DNA of 54,861 nucleotides, taken from positions 1 through 54,861 of the forward strand of contig JACQVR010000061.1 in the NCBI GenBank assembly GCA_016209705.1, written 5' to 3'. The position numbers were made by a program, and so were the translations under genes. This document shows, one piece after another, positions 1 to 7,091 of the stretch. The notes beneath the pieces are model-generated. The model did not search any database and was not told the DNA's origin. It worked only from the letters and a program-made list of their open reading frames with translations. This DNA is from Planctomycetota bacterium. GTDB lineage: Bacteria > Planctomycetota > MHYJ01 > JACPRB01. Position 1 is the first letter of the stretch. The number at the start of each line of letters is the position of its first letter.

Positions 1-1099
1 CGAGAATACGGCGCACCACGTTGAGCATTTCGCGGACGTTCCCGGGCCAGGGATATTTTTCCAGCGCTTCGCGCACGGCGGGCTCGATCTCGCGGATCGT
101 GCGCCCGAAACGGGGCGCCTCCCGCGCCAGGAAGTGCTCGAACAATCCGAAGACATCTTTCCCGCGCTCTCGAAGCGGGGGGACTTCGATGCGAACGACG
201 TTGAGGCGGTAATACAAGTCCTCCCGGAAACGGCCTTCCGCGACTTCCCGATCGATATGGCGGTGCGTGGCGGCGACGACGCGGATGTCGACCTCGACGA
301 AGTCGGTTCCGCCGATGCGCTTGACGCATCGCTCCTGAAGCATCCGCAGCAGCTTGACTTGCAACGCCAGCGACAGCTCGGCGACTTCGTCGAGGAAGAG
401 CGTTCCTTTGTGCGCGAATTCCACCAGGCCTCGGCTTGAGGCGACGGCCCCCGTGTAGGCTCCCTTTTCGTGACCGAACAGCTCCGACTCCAGCAGGTTC
501 TCCGGGCTGGCGCCGCAGTCCACCGGAAAGAAGCGCCCGCGGGCGCGCGCCCCCCGGTTGTGCAGCGCGCGCGCGACCAGCTCCTTTCCCACGCCGCTTT
601 CCCCGGTGACGAGCACATCGACATCCGCCGAAGCCACCTGCTCGATCAGCGAATACACCTTCCTCATTTCTTCGCAGCTTCCGAACATCCCCTCGTAGCA
701 GCGGGTGTTTTCCGGGATTTGCGACGTGAACCGTAACCGCCGGTCCAGGCGCGCCCGCGCGACCGCCGCTCTCAATTGCTCCGGAGAGAAGGGCTTGGTG
801 ACATACCCGGTGGCGCCCAGCATGACGGACCGCTCGATCGTGGCGTCGGTGGGAAAGGCGGTCATCAGCAGCACCGCCATGTCGGGATTGGCGGACCGCC
901 CCTGGCGCAGGACCTCCAGACCATCCGCCTCCGGCATGCGTATGTCCACGATCGCCAGATCGAACCGCTCCGATTCCAGGCGCGCGATCGCATGAAGGGG
1001 GTTGGATTCCGTCACGACATCCACGTTCATGGACCGCAGGATGTCCCGACAGACGTCCAGCATCTCCTTCTCATCATCGACGACGAGTACTCGGTCCAT
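1..1099 (-). CDS. NtrC-type sigma-54-dependent response regulator (C-terminus outside window)
   Basis: Two-component transcription activator; 366 residues are visible before the window edge cuts off the DNA-binding end. An N-terminal receiver (acidic pair in VVDDE, phospho-acceptor near Asp52 in VDIRMP, Lys in TKPF) is followed by an AAA+ domain with Walker A GESGVGKE (about 166-173), the sigma-54 contact loop as GAYTGA instead of the usual GAFTGA, Walker B GTLFLDE and the YPWPGNVRE motif. The start overlaps the end of the upstream kinase gene by 26 bases, so kinase and regulator are probably co-translated. By family it should open sigma-54 promoters; six such sites occur in this window, one before its own operon. 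Only the C-terminal Fis-type helix-turn-helix is unseen. Confidence 0.95.
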   Translation of the reverse strand, partial: MDRVLVVDDEKEMLDVCRDILRSMNVDVVTESNPLHAIARLESERFDLAIVDIRMPEADGLEVLRQGRSANPDMAVLLMTAFPTDATIERSVMLGATGYVTKPFSPEQLRAAVARARLDRRLRFTSQIPENTRCYEGMFGSCEEMRKVYSLIEQVASADVDVLVTGESGVGKELVARALHNRGARARGRFFPVDCGASPENLLESELFGHEKGAYTGAVASSRGLVEFAHKGTLFLDEVAELSLALQVKLLRMLQERCVKRIGGTDFVEVDIRVVAATHRHIDREVAEGRFREDLYYRLNVVRIEVPPLRERGKDVFGLFEHFLAREAPRFGRTIREIEPAVREALEKYPWPGNVREMLNVVRRIL

Positions 1100-2648
1100 G
1101 CGACGGTTTTCCTTCCGAATGAAGCGGAAATCGGATTTCGAAGCGGGATCCGTGCCCCGGATCGCTGCGCACGTGGATCCGTCCCTGGTTGGCGCTCACA
1201 AAACCCTGCACAATGGCCAGTCCCAGCCCCGTTCCCCCTCGCTCCGTCTTGGTCGAAAAAAAAGGCTCGAAGATCTTGGACTGGACCTCCGGAGACATTC
1301 CGGAACCCGTGTCTTCAACCCAGAACAGCGCAGAACCGTTCTCTTGCCCCACTCCCACGGAAATCTTGCCTCCTTCAGGAACGGCCTCGTAGGCGTTCAC
1401 CAGCAGATTCACGGCGATCTGGGAGATCTCTCCGGGATCGGCCAGAATGGGGACGGGATCCCGCGGGAGCTCGACCTCCAGCTTGGGAGGCGCTCGGCGG
1501 CCCGAGGGGTGCGCCCCCGCGGCCACGTCCCGGATGATGGGCCCCAGATCCACCGGCCGCCGGCGCGCCGGCGTCGAGCGCGCGTAGGCAAGCATGCCCC
1601 GCACGATGTCGGCGACGCGCCCGAGCTGCCGCTCGATCGTCGTCAAATCGGCCAGGATCGTCTCGTCCGCGCCGGACCGGATGGTCCGCTCGAGAAGCAG
1701 TTTCACGCGCGCGCTCGCGATGCCGACCGGATTGTTGATCTCGTGCGCCAAACCGCCGCTCAAACGGCCCAGGGCGGAAAACTTGTAATTGTGCAACAGG
1801 TCGCGCTCGCTTTCCTTCAGCCCTTCCCGCAACGACGTGGTCAAGGAGACCGCCAGCACGACGAGCAGCGAGACCGTCGCGGGAACGGCGACGGCGTAGC
1901 GCGGCTCGCGCGCGGCGTCCAGCGGCTCCGTTCCTCCATGCGGGAAAATCGCCAGGCTGTAGTGCGGGATGATCCCCAAGCCTTCCAACCCGGCGAGGCC
2001 GGCCACCAGAAGGCAGGCGAGCACCGCCGTGCCGAACGCCGCGCGGCGATCCAGGAGGATGCCCGCCAGGATGACGTGGAGGACGTACAGCCCCATGAGC
2101 GGATTCTCGATGCCCCCGGAAAAGTGCAGCAGCAGGGTCAGCAGGAAGAGATCGACCGCCATCTGCGCCAGGAGCAGTCTTTCCGGCTGCGCCTCGCCGC
2201 GCGCGATCCTCTGAAACACGATGTTGACGGCGGCGATGAGCGAGGCCACGAGAAGGAGCGGCCACCGGCACGCATCGGGAACCAGAGGCACGGCGAAGGC
2301 TCCCACCGCGATTCCGAGCCACACGACGCCCAGAACGCCCCAGCGGGTCCGCACCAGCCAGCGGTTCCGCTCGGCCAGGATCCGACCGCCGCTTCGCCCA
2401 TGCTCTCCTTGAGGCACCTGATCGCCGCGCAAGGGCAGCGTCTGCACTGCCTTGCTCATGAAGTGCGCCGCCACCACGAGGCCCACGAGAATCGAGGTCC
2501 CGATGCCTCGCGCCATGTGCAAGTAGTGGATCAGCCCCGGATCCGCATCGCGCAGCAGCGTGCGCTCGGCGATCTCAAAGACGCCGAAGATGCCCGCGAT
2601 GACGGCCAGCACGGCGAGCGGTACTCGATGACGCGGCGCCAGTTTCAC
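1074..2648 (-). CDS. membrane-bound sensor histidine kinase
   Basis: Partner kinase of the NtrC-type regulator directly downstream. The N-terminal half (to about residue 270) holds several hydrophobic segments and no obvious periplasmic domain. A HisKA domain follows with the phospho-acceptor His near residue 302 (GGLAHEINNP), then an HATPase domain with the N box (NLLVNAYEAV), DTGSGM and TGLGLAIV. I start it at a GTG that overlaps the stop codon of the upstream dehydrogenase (GTGA), giving 524 residues; a longer in-frame ATG start would run inside that gene. The position at the end of an aromatic degradation operon suggests that it senses a pathway metabolite or redox state, but no ligand domain shows which. 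Confidence 0.93.
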   Translation of the reverse strand: MKLAPRHRVPLAVLAVIAGIFGVFEIAERTLLRDADPGLIHYLHMARGIGTSILVGLVVAAHFMSKAVQTLPLRGDQVPQGEHGRSGGRILAERNRWLVRTRWGVLGVVWLGIAVGAFAVPLVPDACRWPLLLVASLIAAVNIVFQRIARGEAQPERLLLAQMAVDLFLLTLLLHFSGGIENPLMGLYVLHVILAGILLDRRAAFGTAVLACLLVAGLAGLEGLGIIPHYSLAIFPHGGTEPLDAAREPRYAVAVPATVSLLVVLAVSLTTSLREGLKESERDLLHNYKFSALGRLSGGLAHEINNPVGIASARVKLLLERTIRSGADETILADLTTIERQLGRVADIVRGMLAYARSTPARRRPVDLGPIIRDVAAGAHPSGRRAPPKLEVELPRDPVPILADPGEISQIAVNLLVNAYEAVPEGGKISVGVGQENGSALFWVEDTGSGMSPEVQSKIFEPFFSTKTERGGTGLGLAIVQGFVSANQGRIHVRSDPGHGSRFEIRFPLHSEGKPSHGPSTRRR

Positions 2649-3667
2649 GGCACAATCACGCTCCTCAATCCACGGCCGGACCTCAACGCTCCCAGCGCGT
2701 CCTCGATCCGGTCCAGCGGAAACAACCCGGTGATCAACGGCTTCAGACGGATCCGCCCCGCCTTCGCCCACTCGAGAATCGTGGCGTAGTCCCTGAAGCG
2801 GCAGCCGAGGGAGCCGATCACCTCCTGTTCATGAAACATGAGCCTTCCGGCGTTGACCGGGACGGCTTCGGAACAAAATCCGACCACGACGACGCGGCCT
2901 CCGCGACGGATGGCCTCGAGAGCCTGGCGAATCGTGCTTTCGCGTCCGATGCACTCCAGTGCGACGTCCGGCCCACCGGAGGTGAGTTCCTTCAGGCGGC
3001 GGACCGGGTCGCGCTCCTGCGAGGCGTCGATCCCCTCCACGGCCCCCAGCTCCCGCGCCACCGCCAGCTTGCGCGCATCGAGATCCACCGCGACGACGCG
3101 CGCTCCGGCGGCGACCGCGATCTGGACGGCGTTGAGGCCCACGCCCCCGCAGCCGACGACGGCGACCCGCTGGCCCGGCTGAACCCGGGCGCGATGCACG
3201 ACCGCATGATAAGGAGTCGAGACGGCATCGGCGATGATGCACGATTCGACGAGCGGCAGCTCGGGAGGAAGCGGCACGACGTTCCTCGCGGGCGCTTTGA
3301 CCAGCTCCGCGAAGCCGCCGTCCACGTGATTGCCGAGCATGTTCATCCGGAGGCAGATGTTGTCGCGGTCGGCGGCGCACAGCTCGCAGTCGCCGCACGC
3401 CAGCACCGCCGGAAGCAGCACGCGGTCGCCCGACTTCACGTCCCGCACGTCGGGTCCCAGCGCCGCCACGGTTCCGGAAATTTCGTGGCCCAGGATGAGG
3501 GGCGGCTTCTTGAACGTCGGGACCCCATGATCCAGGTAATGAAGATCGGTGTGGCAGACGCCGCACCCCGCCACGCGGACGACGACCTCACCCGGAGCGG
3601 CGACGGGATCGGGAACGTCCGTGACGTCGAGGGCCTGTCCGGGACGGCGGAAAACGGCGGCTTTCAT
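2645..3667 (-). CDS. had: zinc-dependent MDR dehydrogenase, probable 6-hydroxycyclohex-1-ene-1-carbonyl-CoA dehydrogenase
   Basis: Medium-chain dehydrogenase of 340 residues. Catalytic zinc site GCGVCHTDLH and GHEISGTV; structural zinc cysteines in CGDCELCAADRDNIC; nucleotide fold VAVVGCGGVGLNAVQ. It starts at an ATG behind GGAGG that overlaps the dch stop codon (ATGA). Lying between dch and the kinase in an operon with an oah-like gene, it most likely oxidises 6-hydroxycyclohex-1-ene-1-carbonyl-CoA to the 6-oxo compound with NAD, the Had step of the Thauera benzoyl-CoA pathway. The family call (MDR alcohol dehydrogenase) is certain from sequence; the substrate is inferred from neighbours. 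The SDR gene of the same operon is the alternative candidate for this step. Confidence 0.75.
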   Translation of the reverse strand: MKAAVFRRPGQALDVTDVPDPVAAPGEVVVRVAGCGVCHTDLHYLDHGVPTFKKPPLILGHEISGTVAALGPDVRDVKSGDRVLLPAVLACGDCELCAADRDNICLRMNMLGNHVDGGFAELVKAPARNVVPLPPELPLVESCIIADAVSTPYHAVVHRARVQPGQRVAVVGCGGVGLNAVQIAVAAGARVVAVDLDARKLAVARELGAVEGIDASQERDPVRRLKELTSGGPDVALECIGRESTIRQALEAIRRGGRVVVVGFCSEAVPVNAGRLMFHEQEVIGSLGCRFRDYATILEWAKAGRIRLKPLITGLFPLDRIEDALGALRSGRGLRSVIVP

Positions 3668-4404
3668 GCGTTCCTCCATCGTGGCGGGCGCTTTTCAAGA
3701 AACGCGCCGAGGCCTTCGATCGGCTCGGGGCGGCTCATGAGGTCCTGGAGATAAATCTGCTGGGCTTCCGCGAGCCGCTCGGCCACGGGCGCGTTCGCGG
3801 CGCGCTTGCAGGCCGCCAGAGCCGATCGGGGATGTCGGACGAGAAGCTCTACGAATTTCATCGCCTCTTCCGGCGGGCCGGTGCGGGCCACCAGGCCGAG
3901 TTCCATGGCCCTCTTGGCGCCGATCATGTCTCCCGTCAGAAGAAGTTCCAGCGCCCGGGCGTGTCCCACAAGCGCCGGAAGCCGCACGGCCGCGAACGGC
4001 GGAAACACGCCCAGGGAGATCTCAGGCAGGGAGAAGCGGGCATCGTCGGCGGCCACGATGAAGTCGCACGCCAGCGCCAGCTCGAAGCCGCCGCCCATGG
4101 CCCATCCGTGCACATAACAGACCGTAGGCAGCTCCAGCGAGGCGAGATCCAGCATGGTCTGGCAGAAGAGCGGCATCATCCGCTCCACCTTGCCCGGCAG
4201 GTGTTCCGCCACGTCGGCCCCGGCCGAGAAATTGCGCCCGGTCCCGCGCAGGAGCACGGCGCGGACGTCTCCGTCCGCCGCGCGCGCCAGCGCCCCCCGA
4301 AGCTCCTCCAACAGGCTCATGGACAGGACGTTGACGGGAGGATGATCCAGCTCCAGAACGGCGCATCCGGATTGTATGACGTAGTTAAGCAAGCTGTCCT
4401 CCAT
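3664..4404 (-). CDS. dch: cyclohexa-1,5-diene-1-carbonyl-CoA hydratase
   Basis: Crotonase-fold enzyme of 246 residues. Visible family features are the oxyanion-hole loop FSAGADVAEH, WAMGGGFELALACDF, PEISLGVFPP and the C-terminal FLEKRPPRWRN typical of dienoyl-CoA hydratases of the benzoyl-CoA pathway. It adds water to the cyclic dienoyl-CoA made by benzoyl-CoA reductase. The chosen ATG (MEDSLLNY) overlaps the SDR gene by 20 bases; an in-frame ATG 36 bases further upstream is possible but sits deeper in that gene. The stop overlaps the next start (ATGA). Its place with had- and oah-like genes supports the role. Confidence 0.85.
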   Translation of the reverse strand: MEDSLLNYVIQSGCAVLELDHPPVNVLSMSLLEELRGALARAADGDVRAVLLRGTGRNFSAGADVAEHLPGKVERMMPLFCQTMLDLASLELPTVCYVHGWAMGGGFELALACDFIVAADDARFSLPEISLGVFPPFAAVRLPALVGHARALELLLTGDMIGAKRAMELGLVARTGPPEEAMKFVELLVRHPRSALAACKRAANAPVAERLAEAQQIYLQDLMSRPEPIEGLGAFLEKRPPRWRNA

Positions 4405-5062
4405 CGACGCGGACGATTTCGCCCGTGATGTGGCGGGCATCCTCGTGACACAGGAAGGCGATCACCGCGGCGACGTCCTCGGGGCGGGCGAACCGTCCCA
4501 GCGGAGTCTCCTCCAGAAGCCGGCGGCGGATCTCTTCGGGCACGAGCGCGCCCATCGGAGTCTCGACCAGGCCCGGGGCCACGGCGTTGACATTGATGTT
4601 GAAGGGGCCGAGATCCCGGGCGGCGGCGCGGACCAGCCCCATCAACGCCGCTTTGGATGCGGCGTACGCGGCCAGATGCCGGCGCGCCCGCAGGGCCGTG
4701 GTCGAGGACACCGCCACGATCTTGCCGGAATGCTGCCATTTCATCCGCGTGGCGGCGGCCCGCAGATAGTTGACGGTGCCGATCAGATTGACGTCCAGAA
4801 CATCCTTCCACTCCTTCGGCCCCAACGTTTCCACGGAGCCGTCCCGGGCCAGCCCGGCGCAGGTCACGAGGACGTCCAGACGGGAAAGCCCTTGGACGAT
4901 CTTCTCGGCCCGCTCGGCGTCGCGAACGTCCGCTTCGATGCAGGCCGTCTCCGGCGCCGGCCGTCGATCCACGACGGTCACGTCGTAATCGGAAGCGAGG
5001 CGCCGGGCCGTCGCCAGACCGATCCCCGACGCACCGCCCGTGATGAGCGCGACGGGCTTCAT
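4385..5062 (-). CDS. short-chain dehydrogenase/reductase
   Basis: Classical SDR of 225 residues: cofactor motif TGGASGIG (residues 8-15), the downstream CAG motif, active-site Ser in VSSTTAL, Tyr/Lys as YAASK, and the C-terminal TGEIVRVDGG. The start overlaps the oah-like stop (ATGA). In an operon that degrades cyclohexene-carbonyl-CoA intermediates it is likely a 3-hydroxyacyl-CoA or 6-hydroxycyclohexenecarbonyl-CoA dehydrogenase. Thauera-type clusters use the MDR enzyme for the latter step, so a beta-oxidation role on 3-hydroxypimeloyl-CoA is the more likely reading. The substrate is inference. Confidence 0.88.
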   Translation of the reverse strand: MKPVALITGGASGIGLATARRLASDYDVTVVDRRPAPETACIEADVRDAERAEKIVQGLSRLDVLVTCAGLARDGSVETLGPKEWKDVLDVNLIGTVNYLRAAATRMKWQHSGKIVAVSSTTALRARRHLAAYAASKAALMGLVRAAARDLGPFNINVNAVAPGLVETPMGALVPEEIRRRLLEETPLGRFARPEDVAAVIAFLCHEDARHITGEIVRVDGGQLA

Positions 5063-6075
5063 ACGCTCGCTCCGCAGCGGCCGCAGTAGGCGAAGTCGGC
5101 GGGAAGTCCTCGGGCGCCGCACCGGCAGTCCTTGGCGGGCGGCCCCCACAGGAACTCGGACCGGCGGACGCGCGCGTAGTCGGGTTTTCGTTTCTCGACG
5201 AACGCCTTCATGCCTTCCCAGGGCTCCACCCCGCCGAAGTGCGTGGACAGCCAATCCTGGGCGTGTCCGACGGTGATGTTCCAGACCAGCTCTTTCAGCG
5301 CGTTCACCTGCGTCTTGGTGTATCGCATGCATTCCGGAAACGTGTCTTTGAGTTTCGAGGCCAGGCTCGCGACCGCCTCGTCGAGCTTGGACAGGTCGAT
5401 CGCGTGGCCCTCGCGCCCGCGCTGCGCCAGTTCGATCTGCTCCGCCGTTGGGTTCTCGAGGAACACGTCGCCGCGCGTGACGCTCGGCACGACCGCGTTG
5501 ACCAGTCCCCACTCCAGCGCGCGGCGGGCCGGAATCCGCCCGTTCAGGAAGAGCATCTCCCGCGCCCGCTTGTCCCCGACCACGAGGGGCAGCCACTGCG
5601 TGGCCCCGCCGCAGGCGACCGAGCCCACGGAGGTCCCGACTTGGCCGAGGACCGCGTGTTCCGCCGCCACCGTCAGATCGCAGGCCAATTGCGATTCGTT
5701 CCCGCCGCCGATGGCCATGCCGTTGAGCCGGGCGATGACCGGCTTGCCGGCACGCAGGATCGACTCGAGGTAGCCGCGGAAGTGTTCCATGTACGTCCAG
5801 TACTCGCGCGGCTTCTGCGTGTACCGCGACGCGTACTCCTTCACGTCGCCGCCCGTGCAGAAGGCGCGGGTTCCGGCTCCGGTCAGCACGATGACGGCCA
5901 CGGAATCCTCCGCCGCGGCCTCGCGGAAGGCGGCCGCCAGTTCGCGCAACGTCCGCGTCGTGTAGGCGTTGTACGCGGCGGAACGGTCCAGCGTGATCGT
6001 CGCCACGCCGTCCGACACGGAGACCCGGATCTCCTCGAATCCGCCCCGCGCCGCTTCCGAATGGATTTCCGACAT
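5059..6075 (-). CDS. oah: crotonase-fold ring hydrolase, probable 6-oxocyclohex-1-ene-1-carbonyl-CoA hydrolase, with C-terminal zinc-ribbon-like tail
   Basis: First gene of the leftward operon, 338 residues, with a start behind CGGAG. Crotonase core with CTGGDVKEYA, LNGMAIGGGNE and GGATQWLPLVVG, the last close to the GGAT-LPL motif of Oah/BamA hydrolases that open the ring to 3-hydroxypimelyl-CoA. The protein is shorter than the roughly 370-380 residues I expect for Oah, and it ends in a cysteine cluster CRCG ... YCGRCG (CXC-X11-CXXC) that looks like a small zinc ribbon, which I do not know from this family. Operon context (dch, had) supports Oah; a different enoyl-CoA hydratase is possible. 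Confidence 0.7.
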   Translation of the reverse strand: MSEIHSEAARGGFEEIRVSVSDGVATITLDRSAAYNAYTTRTLRELAAAFREAAAEDSVAVIVLTGAGTRAFCTGGDVKEYASRYTQKPREYWTYMEHFRGYLESILRAGKPVIARLNGMAIGGGNESQLACDLTVAAEHAVLGQVGTSVGSVACGGATQWLPLVVGDKRAREMLFLNGRIPARRALEWGLVNAVVPSVTRGDVFLENPTAEQIELAQRGREGHAIDLSKLDEAVASLASKLKDTFPECMRYTKTQVNALKELVWNITVGHAQDWLSTHFGGVEPWEGMKAFVEKRKPDYARVRRSEFLWGPPAKDCRCGARGLPADFAYCGRCGASV

Positions 6076-6121
6076 GTCGGTTCTCCGTTCGCCGAAAGAT
6101 ACGGCCCCGCACCGCTGATTA

Positions 6122-6136
6122 GCAAAAGAGGCGCCA
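6122..6136 (-). promoter_or_regulatory. sigma-54 promoter before oah operon
   Basis: Reads TGGCGCCTCTTTTGC on the minus strand: GG and GC elements separated by 10 bases, as in the -24/-12 consensus. The expected transcript start lies about 35 nt before the oah ATG, leaving room for the CGGAG ribosome site. The operon it would drive ends with its own sigma-54 activator. Confidence 0.75.
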
Positions 6137-6315
6137 CGGCGCGCGAAGCCCGTACGGACGCCGGATGCCGCCGGCGCGGAAATTCACTGACCGGGCCGCG
6201 GATTAATCCCTGATTCGAAAGGCGGAGAGCGGAATGACGCGCATCATCATGAAGCTTTTCGGATCGGGCGGTGGGCGGCGACGTCGACCTGCAAGGAGAA
6301 ATAGGAAGGGACAGA

Positions 6316-6335
6316 ATAATGCTTTACAACATTAT
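6316..6335. repeat. inverted repeat ATAATG-N8-CATTAT
   Basis: Perfect 6-base arms in the 268-base gap between the marR stop and the oah start. It is AT-rich in a GC-rich surrounding. It may be an operator for the oah operon; as a terminator for marR it would be weak and has no T run. The rest of this gap shows nothing beyond the sigma-54 site. Confidence 0.4.
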
Positions 6336-6343
6336 GGACTTCA

Positions 6344-6874
6344 TTAGGGCATGTGGCAAGGACAGTGCTGGCCGAACGCGCGCACCATGCAGGCGCGGCT
6401 GTAATATGCTCCGCAACCCAGGCATGGATTCCCCGCGAAGGCGCGATCGCGCATGAGCAGCGCGATCACCCGCTCCAGGTCCTTGGAGAGTTCGTCCGGC
6501 ATCCTGCCCTTCAGCATCGTTTTCAGGCGTGACTTCTTGACGCGTTCGTACTTGCGGATCAAAGCCAGGCCGCGAGGGGTGGCTTCCACCCGTTCCGCCC
6601 GGCGGTCGCCGGGATATCGGGTGCACTTCGCCAGCCCCTTGCGTTCAAGTCGGGACACGGCTTTGGAGGCGGCCGCGTTGGATGCGTTCAGGAATCGGGC
6701 CACGTCCTTGACGAGGCTTCGGCCCGGCCGGGCGACGAACTTGAGGATGTTGAGCTGCCCGAACGTGATCGTGTCGCGAGAAGCGCGGCGAAGGTAGCCG
6801 CGCTCGAAGACATGCTCGACCAGGCGCGCCAGAATGTGCGCGTTCCGCAGGAACCGTTCGTGGCTCTCCGACAT
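6344..6874 (-). CDS. MarR-family regulator with C-terminal cysteine cluster
   Basis: 176 residues. The winged-helix core is typical of MarR: TFGQLNILKFV, ASNAAASKAVSRLERKGL (recognition helix) and the wing YPGDRRAERVEATPRG. After the dimerisation helices the protein ends with five cysteines (about C151, C154, C162, C171, C173; pattern CX2CX7CX8CXC), enough to bind an Fe-S cluster or zinc, which most MarR proteins lack. It is flanked by benzoyl-CoA pathway operons; BadR of Rhodopseudomonas palustris is a MarR-type regulator of anaerobic benzoate genes, so an aromatic-responsive role is plausible. A palindrome shared with the bcr and oxidoreductase operons lies 41-62 bases before its start, consistent with autoregulation. 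Confidence 0.9.
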   Translation of the reverse strand: MSESHERFLRNAHILARLVEHVFERGYLRRASRDTITFGQLNILKFVARPGRSLVKDVARFLNASNAAASKAVSRLERKGLAKCTRYPGDRRAERVEATPRGLALIRKYERVKKSRLKTMLKGRMPDELSKDLERVIALLMRDRAFAGNPCLGCGAYYSRACMVRAFGQHCPCHMP

Positions 6875-6914
6875 GGCGGCCCCATCCTATCGTCGCGCGG
6901 CGCGAGGTCAATAC

Positions 6915-6936
6915 TAAATAACTAGGTTGACGAATA
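6915..6936. promoter_or_regulatory. candidate MarR operator (copy 1)
   Basis: Core TAACTAGGTTGA, an imperfect copy of the TTAAC-N3-GTTAA palindrome found upstream of three other leftward transcription units (near 15535, 46116 and 52612). It lies between marR and tnaA, so it could act on either gene. Confidence 0.5.
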
Positions 6937-7017
6937 GGCGACCGACAATTTCCGCGTCGCCATGTGATTTTCCTCGACGCGCGGGACATCCATGAGGGCT
7001 GCTGGCGGTAAAAGTCC

Positions 7018-7032
7018 TGGCATTCCTTTTGC
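7018..7032 (+). promoter_or_regulatory. sigma-54 promoter before tnaA
   Basis: TGGCATTCCTTTTGC, with GG-N10-GC spacing. The same 15 bases occur again on the minus strand at 35373-35387. The predicted transcript start is near 7044, about 48 nt before the tnaA ATG. Confidence 0.8.
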
Positions 7033-7091
7033 GAACCAACCGCAGTTCTTCCAGGAACACGTGCGATGATTCCTGCGATCGGAATGATTCA

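Noticed and set aside
1002..2789. 595-codon plus-strand frame
   Set aside because: Antisense to the histidine kinase, which has all its motifs.
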